This document shows, piece by piece, positions 53,242-58,773 of a stretch of DNA of 58,773 bases. The stretch is from Actinomadura sp. KC06. GTDB taxonomy: Bacteria > Actinomycetota > Actinomycetes > Streptosporangiales > Streptosporangiaceae. Position 1 is the first letter of the stretch; each line of letters begins with the position of its first letter. The notes beneath the pieces were generated by a model, which was given only the letters and a program-made list of their open reading frames with translations, ran no database searches and was not told the DNA's origin. A program made the translations under genes and the position numbers. The stretch lies in contig NZ_SMKT01000041.1 in NCBI RefSeq assembly GCF_004348735.1, positions 1-58,773 on the forward strand. Direction: 5' to 3'.

Positions 53242-54975
53242 GTGACGCATGCGAGGCCCGCGTACCGGCCGGGGATGCGCCGGCGGATCGGGCACATCCG
53301 CGACCTCGCCGCCCTCATGCTCAAGACCGGGGTGATGTTCTCCGGCGGCCCCCGCCGGATCGGCCGGCAGCTCCGCGCGCTGCGGCGCTGGGGCACGACC
53401 CTCGCCGGGCTGGTCGCCTCGTCCGCCGCCCGCTCCCCGTCCAGGCTCGCGCTGATCGACGACGACGGCGCCGTCACGTTCGGCGAACTGGAGGAGCGCG
53501 CCGCGCGGCTCGCCGCCGGGCTGCCGCTGAGCGGCCCGCGCCCGCGCGTCGGCGTGCTCTGCCGCAACCACCGCGGGATGGTCGAGACGCTCGTCGCGTG
53601 CAGCCGGCGCGGCGCCGAGGTCGTCCTGCTCAACACCGGCTTCGGCACCGGCCAGATCCGCGCCGTGCTCGGCGAGCTGCGGCCCGACCTGATCGTCGCG
53701 GACGCCGAGTTCGCGCCGCTGCTCGCCGACGTGCCGCTCGCGCTGCGCCGGACGGTCCTGTGGTCCGACCGGGACCCCGGCCTCGACGGGGTCGTGGCGT
53801 CCGTCCCGGCGGACGGCGCCGCCGCCGCGCCGCCGCAGATCCAGAGCCGCACCATCATGCTCAGCTCGGGCACCACCGGACGCCCGAAGGGCGCCCGCCG
53901 CCCGCCCCGCCCCGGGCTGTGGCCGCTCGCCTCGATGACGTCGCGGATCCCGCTCCGCGCCCGCCAGACGATGATCATCGAGGCGCCGCTGTTCCACACC
54001 TGGGGGTACGCGGCGCTGCAGATGGCGTGGGCGCTGCGGGCGCCGGTCGTCCTGCACCGCCGGTTCGACCCCGAGCGGACGCTGCGGGCCGTCGCGTCCC
54101 ACCGCGAGACGGCCGTGTTCGCCGTCCCGGTGATGCTCCAGCGGATCCTGGACCTCGCGCCCGAGGTCCGCGCGCTCTACGACACGTCCGCGCTGAGGAT
54201 CATCGCGCTCAGCGGCGCCGCGCTGCCCGGCGACCTCGCCACCCGGGTCATGGACGAGTTCGGCGACCGGCTCTACAACGTGTACGGCTCGACGGAGGCG
54301 TCCTGGGTGTCCATCGCCACCCCGCGCGACCTGCGGCTCGACCCGCGCACCGCCGGGCGGCCGCCCCGCAACACCGCGCTGGCGATCCTGGACGCGCGGG
54401 GCCGCAGGCTCGGCCGCTCCACCATCGGGCAGATCTTCGCCGCGAACGAGCTGCTGTTCGAGGGGTACACCGGCGGCGAGCCGATGGAGGTCCGCGACGG
54501 GCTCCTCGCCATCGGCGACCTCGGGCACATCGACCACCGCGGGCTCCTGTTCGTGGACGGGCGCGGCGACGGCATGGTCGTGTCGGGCGGCGAGAACGTC
54601 CTCCCGCGCGACGTGGAGGACGCGCTGCTGCGGATCCCGCAGATCCACGAGGTCGCCGTGGTCGGCGTGCCAGACGACGAGTGGGGGCAGCGCCTCGCGG
54701 CGTACGTCGTCCTGCGGCCGGGCGCCCGGCTGGAGGCCGACGCCGTCCGCGACCACGTGCGCGCCCACGTCGCCCGGTACGCGGTGCCGCGCGACGTGCA
54801 CTTCATCGCCGAGCTGCCCCGCAACGCGACCGGCAAGGTCGTGCACCGCTGGCTGGCCGCGCGTCCCGGCCGTCCCGAGCAGGAGGGACGCGTCGAATGG
54901 CCGCGCCCCAGCCCGAGGCCGGGCCCGCAGCCAGGCGCGCAGTCGCAGCCGCCCGCCGCCGAACCGGCTAGCTAG
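53242..54975 (+). CDS. AMP-binding acyl-CoA synthetase
   Basis: 577 aa from GTG 53242, with GGAGGAGG upstream. Two-step ATP-dependent activation of a fatty acid. ANL family motifs: TIMLSSGTTGRPKGARR (P-loop), VYGSTEASWVS, GDLGHIDHRGLLFVDGRGDGMVVSGGENVLPRDVE, and the C-terminal catalytic Lys in RNATGKVVHRW. The last about 30 residues are Pro/Gln-rich and disordered. Divergent from the thiolase/FadJ genes, so a fatty-acid catabolism group; the 150-base shared region likely carries their control site. Acyl preference unknown. Confidence 0.93.
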   Translation: MTHARPAYRPGMRRRIGHIRDLAALMLKTGVMFSGGPRRIGRQLRALRRWGTTLAGLVASSAARSPSRLALIDDDGAVTFGELEERAARLAAGLPLSGPRPRVGVLCRNHRGMVETLVACSRRGAEVVLLNTGFGTGQIRAVLGELRPDLIVADAEFAPLLADVPLALRRTVLWSDRDPGLDGVVASVPADGAAAAPPQIQSRTIMLSSGTTGRPKGARRPPRPGLWPLASMTSRIPLRARQTMIIEAPLFHTWGYAALQMAWALRAPVVLHRRFDPERTLRAVASHRETAVFAVPVMLQRILDLAPEVRALYDTSALRIIALSGAALPGDLATRVMDEFGDRLYNVYGSTEASWVSIATPRDLRLDPRTAGRPPRNTALAILDARGRRLGRSTIGQIFAANELLFEGYTGGEPMEVRDGLLAIGDLGHIDHRGLLFVDGRGDGMVVSGGENVLPRDVEDALLRIPQIHEVAVVGVPDDEWGQRLAAYVVLRPGARLEADAVRDHVRAHVARYAVPRDVHFIAELPRNATGKVVHRWLAARPGRPEQEGRVEWPRPSPRPGPQPGAQSQPPAAEPAS

Positions 54976-56201
54976 GGCACCGCGGCCAGGGCCGGGACGG
55001 GCTGGTCGGAGACGGGCAGCCGCACGGTGATCGACAGGCCGCCGCCGTCCCGCGGGACCGTCTCGATCGTGCCGCCGTGCGCGTCCACCACCGCCCGGAC
55101 GATCGACAGCCCGAGGCCCGTGCCGTCCGCCGACCCCGTCCGGTCCCGGGTCGCCGCCCGGTCGGGGCGCAGCCGCCGGAACGGCTCGAAGATCGTCCCG
55201 ACCTCGTAGGACGGGACGGGCCGCCCGGTGTTGACGACCTGCAGGAACGCCGTGCCGTCCCGCACCCCCGTGCGGACCCACACCCGCCCCTCCTTCACGT
55301 TGTACTTCACCGCGTTCTCCAGCAGGTTCACCGCGCACCGCTCCAGCAGGACGGGGTCGCCGGTCACGACCGCGGGCGTGAGCCGCGCCTCCACGTCCAC
55401 GCCCGCCTCGTCGGCCAGGTCGTCGAGATGGCCGAGCGCGCCGTGCACCACGTCCGGCAGCGGCGTCGCGGTCCGGGCCGCCAGGTCCCGCTCGGACCGG
55501 GCGAGCGTCAGCAGCCCGTCGATGAGCCGCTCGTGCCGGGCGGTGTTGCCGAGCAGCACGTCCGCGAGCGCCTTCGTCTCCGGCGGGCTCTTCCGGCTGG
55601 CCAGCGCGACCTCCAGGACCGTCCGGTTGATGGTCAGTGGCGTGCGCAGCTCGTGCGAGGCGTTCGCGACGAAGCGGCTCTGAACGTCGAACGCCCGGTT
55701 CAGCCGGTCCAGCATCCGGTTGAACGTGTCGGCCAGGTCCTTGATCTCGTCCTGGGGGCCGTCGAGCGCGATCCGCTCGTGCAGGTTGCTCTCCGACAGC
55801 CGCCGCGCCGTCGCGGTGACCGTGTGCAGCGGGCGCAACATCCGCCCCGCCACCACGTACCCGATCGCCACGGCCAGGACGCCGAGCACCAGCATCGTGA
55901 TCAGCGAGCTCTGCAGGAGCTGCTCCAGCACGTCGCGCTTCTGCTCGGCGACCCGCCGGTTCGCCTCCGCCTTCAGCTCCATCAGCGCGCTCACGTCGCC
56001 GCCGGAGGCCAGATTGCGCAGCCGGGTGAAGGTCGCCGGGCTGACGTCGTCGCCGGTCATCGTGAGGCGCTGGTCCATGGTCCGGACGGTCAGCAGGTAC
56101 GTCACCGCGACCAGGGCCGCCGAGCTGACGAGGTACAGCGACCCGTACACCAGCGTCAGCCGCGTCCGGACGCTCAGCCTGGGCACCGCCGGCGTGCTCA
56201 T
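54972..56201 (-). CDS. Sensor histidine kinase with HAMP domain
   Basis: 409 aa from ATG 56201. Two membrane helices (about 15-38 and 97-119) flank a short sensor loop, followed by HAMP, HisKA with H183 in FVANASHELRTPLT, and HATPase motifs NLLENAVKYN and DGTGLGLSIVRAVVDAHGG. EnvZ/CutS-like architecture. Start overlaps the regulator stop (56198-56201); its own 3' end overlaps the acyl-CoA synthetase end by four bases. Signal unknown. Confidence 0.94.
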   Translation of the reverse strand: MSTPAVPRLSVRTRLTLVYGSLYLVSSAALVAVTYLLTVRTMDQRLTMTGDDVSPATFTRLRNLASGGDVSALMELKAEANRRVAEQKRDVLEQLLQSSLITMLVLGVLAVAIGYVVAGRMLRPLHTVTATARRLSESNLHERIALDGPQDEIKDLADTFNRMLDRLNRAFDVQSRFVANASHELRTPLTINRTVLEVALASRKSPPETKALADVLLGNTARHERLIDGLLTLARSERDLAARTATPLPDVVHGALGHLDDLADEAGVDVEARLTPAVVTGDPVLLERCAVNLLENAVKYNVKEGRVWVRTGVRDGTAFLQVVNTGRPVPSYEVGTIFEPFRRLRPDRAATRDRTGSADGTGLGLSIVRAVVDAHGGTIETVPRDGGGLSITVRLPVSDQPVPALAAVP

Positions 56202-56860
56202 CGCGCCTCCAGCCGGTACCCGGAGCCCGTCACCGTCTCGATCACCGGCGGCTGGCCCAGCTTGCGGCGCAGCGTCGCCATCGTCACCCGGACGATGTTG
56301 CTGAACGGGTCGATGTTCTCGTCCCACGCGCGCTCCAGCAGCCGTTCGGCGCTCACCACGCCGCCCTCCGCCCGCAGCAGCTCCTCCAGCACGGCGAACT
56401 CCTTCTTCGTCAGCCGCAGCTCCCGGCCGTCCCGCGCCACCCTCCGCCGGTGCGGGTCGAGCCGGATGCCGCGCCGCTCCAGCACCGGCGGCACCGGCGG
56501 CCCGGACCTGCGCGCCAGCGCCCGCACCCGCGCCACCAGCTCGCCGAACACGAACGGCTTCGGCAGGTAGTCGTCGGCGCCGAGGGACAGCCCGTCCACC
56601 CGGTCGCCGACGTCGCCGGCCGCGGTCAGCATCAGGATCCGGGCCGGGCTCCGCCGCGCCACCAGCTCGCGGCACACGTCATCGCCATGGACGGTCGGCA
56701 GGTCGCGGTCGAGGACCACCACGTCGTACTCGTTGTAGGACGCCCGCTCCAACGCGTCGTCGCCGTCGTACACCACGTCGACGGCCATCGCCTCTTCGCG
56801 GAGCCCCTCGGCGATCGCGTCCGCGAGCACCCGCTCGTCCTCGACGATCAGAACACGCAT
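56198..56860 (-). CDS. OmpR-family response regulator
   Basis: 220 aa from ATG 56860 (MRVLIVEDERVLADAI). Receiver with E7/D8, phosphoacceptor D51 (VVVLDRDLP), T in MLTAAGD, K in YLPKPF. C-terminal winged helix LTKKEFAVLEELL, VVSAERLLERAWDEN and RVTMATLRRKLG...VTGSGYRLEAR. Transcribed first, with the overlapping kinase following. Target genes not evident; CseB/CutR-like regulators control envelope stress or antibiotic traits. Confidence 0.94.
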   Translation of the reverse strand: MRVLIVEDERVLADAIAEGLREEAMAVDVVYDGDDALERASYNEYDVVVLDRDLPTVHGDDVCRELVARRSPARILMLTAAGDVGDRVDGLSLGADDYLPKPFVFGELVARVRALARRSGPPVPPVLERRGIRLDPHRRRVARDGRELRLTKKEFAVLEELLRAEGGVVSAERLLERAWDENIDPFSNIVRVTMATLRRKLGQPPVIETVTGSGYRLEAR

Positions 56861-56915
56861 GCCGCCGAGCATGACCTGCGGGAGGTTAAACGCCGGTAAG
56901 GAACGCGGGACCGGG

Positions 56916-57752
56916 CTAGAGGCCGGGGCAGCTGTAGACGATGTCCGCGGTCCCGCCCGGAGTGAACGTCACCGTCCCGCTGATGGACCTGCCCAGGTGG
57001 CACAGGAAGGTCGGACGCACCGTGACCCGAACCGTCACCGACTCTCCGGCGTCCAGCCTCCCGTCGCCGCCCGTGGCGATGTGCCCGCTCACCGAGCGGA
57101 CCGCCGACACCGACCACGTCACCGGACCGCCCTTGGCGGTGAGCCGGATGTCGCACGCGCTGGGGAACGCGCTCACCCGGAACGCCTGGCAGAGTTCGTC
57201 GTCCACCAGGAGGCGCCCTTCATGGATCGCCGGCTCATGCCGCTTCTCGGGCTTCGTCGGCGTGGGCGCCGGCAGGTCCTCGCGCTGCTCAGGGAGGGGC
57301 GGCGCCGGCAGCGGCGGAAGGCTCGGCGTGGGTTCCTCGGACGGCGGCAGCGGCGTGTGCATCGCCATCGGCGGCGCCACGGTGCCGTACGTGACCTCGA
57401 AGAGCATGAGCACCCCGACGGTCAGCGCGACCCCGGCGGCGACCCCGGCGACCATCATCCGCCGGCGTCCCCGGCCCTGCGCCTCCCGGCACTGGTGGCG
57501 AACCAGCCCGTACAGCCAGTCCTGGAGGGCCTCCGGGGGCGGCACGAGCTCGGGCCCGTCCTGCAGCATGAGCACCGCCGACCGGACGGCCTCGACCGCC
57601 CGGTCATGATCGCCCAGCAGCACCTCGGCGTACTCGACGAGTTCCGGCCCGTACACGCTGTAGATCTGGCCGCCGACCCCCGGGCGCCGATCCCGGAGCG
57701 CCTCGACCATCCGCACGTCCTCGCTCGGTGTTGGAGCGGAATGCCTGGGCAC
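56916..57752 (-). CDS. Membrane protein with sigma-region-2-like N-terminus and extracytoplasmic domain
   Basis: 278 aa. Residues about 28-98 resemble region 2 of ECF sigma factors (YGPELVEYAEVLLGDHDRAVEAV...DWLYGLVRHQCREAQGRGRRR), but region 4 is missing. A membrane helix (100-121) leads to a Pro/Glu-rich linker and a beta-rich extracytoplasmic domain of about 100 residues with four Cys (C188, C200, C251, C275) and SVTVRVTVRPTFL, GTVTFTPGGTADI. It may be a degenerate sigma factor or an anchor protein. Lies 55 bases upstream of the OmpR regulator on the same strand. Confidence 0.72.
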   Translation of the reverse strand: MPRHSAPTPSEDVRMVEALRDRRPGVGGQIYSVYGPELVEYAEVLLGDHDRAVEAVRSAVLMLQDGPELVPPPEALQDWLYGLVRHQCREAQGRGRRRMMVAGVAAGVALTVGVLMLFEVTYGTVAPPMAMHTPLPPSEEPTPSLPPLPAPPLPEQREDLPAPTPTKPEKRHEPAIHEGRLLVDDELCQAFRVSAFPSACDIRLTAKGGPVTWSVSAVRSVSGHIATGGDGRLDAGESVTVRVTVRPTFLCHLGRSISGTVTFTPGGTADIVYSCPGL

Positions 57753-57821
57753 GGGCGGATACTACCGCAAATATGCACGTTTAGTAACGGGCCGGAATCG
57801 GACAGTTGATCTAGATGCCGG

Positions 57822-58727
57822 TCACGGCTGGACGGCGATGATGTCGTACGGGGTGTCCGGGGTCGGTGGAGTGCTGAACCGGGCGTTCGGGAGGTACAGC
57901 ATGTTCCCGGACTTCGCCACGGTCGTGGGGACGTCGAACCGCGGATCGGTCAGCTTCTTGACGACCTTGCCCGCGGTGGCGTCCTCGTTCAGCTCGATGA
58001 CGGCCACGGTGTTGAGCGCGTTCTGCACGGCGTACAGGGTCCGGCCGTCGAGCAGAATGCCGTCCCCGGCCGTGAGGACCTCGCCGCCCAGGTCGATCGT
58101 CTTCGCGACGCCGGTCTGCGAGTCGACCTTGAACAGCTTGCCGGTGTTGGACTGGATGAGGACCAGCGACTTCCCGTCCGGCAGCGCGGCGATCCCGTTG
58201 GCGTTGAACCCCGTCTGGTAGACGATGTCGCCGCTCAGCGGAATGGTCTTGACGCCCGCGGCGTCGTCCTCGTCGAGCGGGATCCGGTAGAGCTCCGGAT
58301 TGGTCGAGTCGGTGAGGTACGCGCCGTCCGCGCCGACGGTGACGTCGTTGACGAACGCCGTCTTCGTGGTGAGCTTGAACGACCGCAGGACCGCGCCCGT
58401 CCGCGTGTCCACGATGCGCGCGTCGCCGCCCCGCCCGCCGGCCACGTACAGCCGGTGCCCCTGCGTCTTCATGCCGAGCGAGGGCGTCCCCGGCCCTTCG
58501 TTGATCACCTCTCCCTCCCCGGTCCGCAGATCGGCCCGGTAGATCGCGCCCGTCGCCCGCGACCCGAGGAACGCCACCTTCCCGGGCCCGGCCGCGATCC
58601 CCTCGGGCTGGAACCCGGCCGGCAACGCGATCCGATCGGGCGGCGCCGCCGCATCACCCCGCGCGGACGCCCCCACGGGGACCAGAAGCCCGACCATCAG
58701 TGCAGTGCTGAGAATTCGAGACCACAT
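57822..58727 (-). CDS. Secreted beta-propeller (SMP-30/gluconolactonase-like) protein
   Basis: 301 aa from ATG 58727. Signal peptide SRILSTALMVGLLVPVGASA (cleavage near ARGDAA). The mature protein is built of repeated four-strand blades: LPAGFQPEGIAAGPGKVAFLG, GAIYRADLRTGEGEVI, YVAGGRGGDARIVDTRTGAV, GKLFKVDSQTGVAKTIDL. Family members include lactonases and plain binding propellers; no catalytic metal set is evident to me, so function is open. Its upstream region is cut by the window end. Confidence 0.82.
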   Translation of the reverse strand: MWSRILSTALMVGLLVPVGASARGDAAAPPDRIALPAGFQPEGIAAGPGKVAFLGSRATGAIYRADLRTGEGEVINEGPGTPSLGMKTQGHRLYVAGGRGGDARIVDTRTGAVLRSFKLTTKTAFVNDVTVGADGAYLTDSTNPELYRIPLDEDDAAGVKTIPLSGDIVYQTGFNANGIAALPDGKSLVLIQSNTGKLFKVDSQTGVAKTIDLGGEVLTAGDGILLDGRTLYAVQNALNTVAVIELNEDATAGKVVKKLTDPRFDVPTTVAKSGNMLYLPNARFSTPPTPDTPYDIIAVQP

Positions 58728-58773
58728 GGCATCAACGTCCCGCACAACCCCCCACCGAGCCAGACCCATTACC

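Overview
The window is very GC-rich and gene-dense, with many GTG starts and 4-base ATGA/GTGA overlaps. Gene content (hopanoid operon, PPOX/F420-type split-barrel proteins, DUF1707 and PadR proteins, DUF222/HNH element, sugar ABC operon without its own ATPase, acnA...dxs region) points to a filamentous actinobacterium. Actinomadura or another Thermomonosporaceae/Streptosporangiales member is my best guess. The genus is an inference. I see no rRNA, tRNA, CRISPR array, insertion sequence or replication origin.

Layout. 0.1-1.8 kb: a shikimate dehydrogenase paralogue translationally coupled to an unrecognised membrane-anchored protein. 2-7.5 kb: an MDR oxidoreductase, a hypothetical, a TPR protein, a TetR regulator divergent from a membrane protein across a double operator, and a conserved small protein. 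7.5-12.2 kb: a complete Entner-Doudoroff module, edd-glk-eda, divergent from a ROK repressor. 12.3-19.6 kb: a PPOX protein, a small Cys-rich protein beside a LysR regulator, an FtsX-type permease with no ATPase gene beside a NarL-type two-component pair, and a PadR/DUF1707 pair. 19.7-28.9 kb: a PAP2-WS/DGAT fusion convergent with a six-gene hopanoid operon, transcribed hpnC-hpnD-hpnE-polyprenyl synthase-shc-hpnH. 29-34.6 kb: a TetR regulator with a carotenoid oxygenase, an APH(6)-like kinase, small accessory proteins and a frameshifted DUF222/HNH gene in a stretch of relaxed codon use.

34.8-46.2 kb: acnA behind a conspicuous palindromic operator, LysE and Uma2 proteins, Mug glycosylase, an ASCH protein, a sugar ABC transporter, then idi and dxs back to back. 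46.2-58.7 kb: an FprA-type ferredoxin reductase, an amino-acid permease, a fatty-acid beta-oxidation pair (FadJ-like plus thiolase) divergent from an acyl-CoA synthetase, an OmpR/HAMP-kinase pair, a membrane protein with a sigma-region-2-like N-terminus, and a secreted beta-propeller protein.

How the genes may work together. Dxs and Idi supply C5 isoprenoid units. The polyprenyl synthase with HpnD/C/E makes squalene, Shc cyclises it to hopene and HpnH adds the adenosyl group. HpnG, which would process adenosylhopane, is not in the window. The ED operon turns glucose and 6-phosphogluconate into pyruvate and glyceraldehyde-3-phosphate, the two Dxs substrates. The signals I think most deserve a second look are the PAP2-WS/DGAT fusion at the end of the hopanoid operon, the 27-bp in-frame minisatellite in hpnC, the paired operators upstream of acnA and of the 6.2-kb TetR gene, the sigma2-TM fusion, and the AroE/membrane-protein couple.
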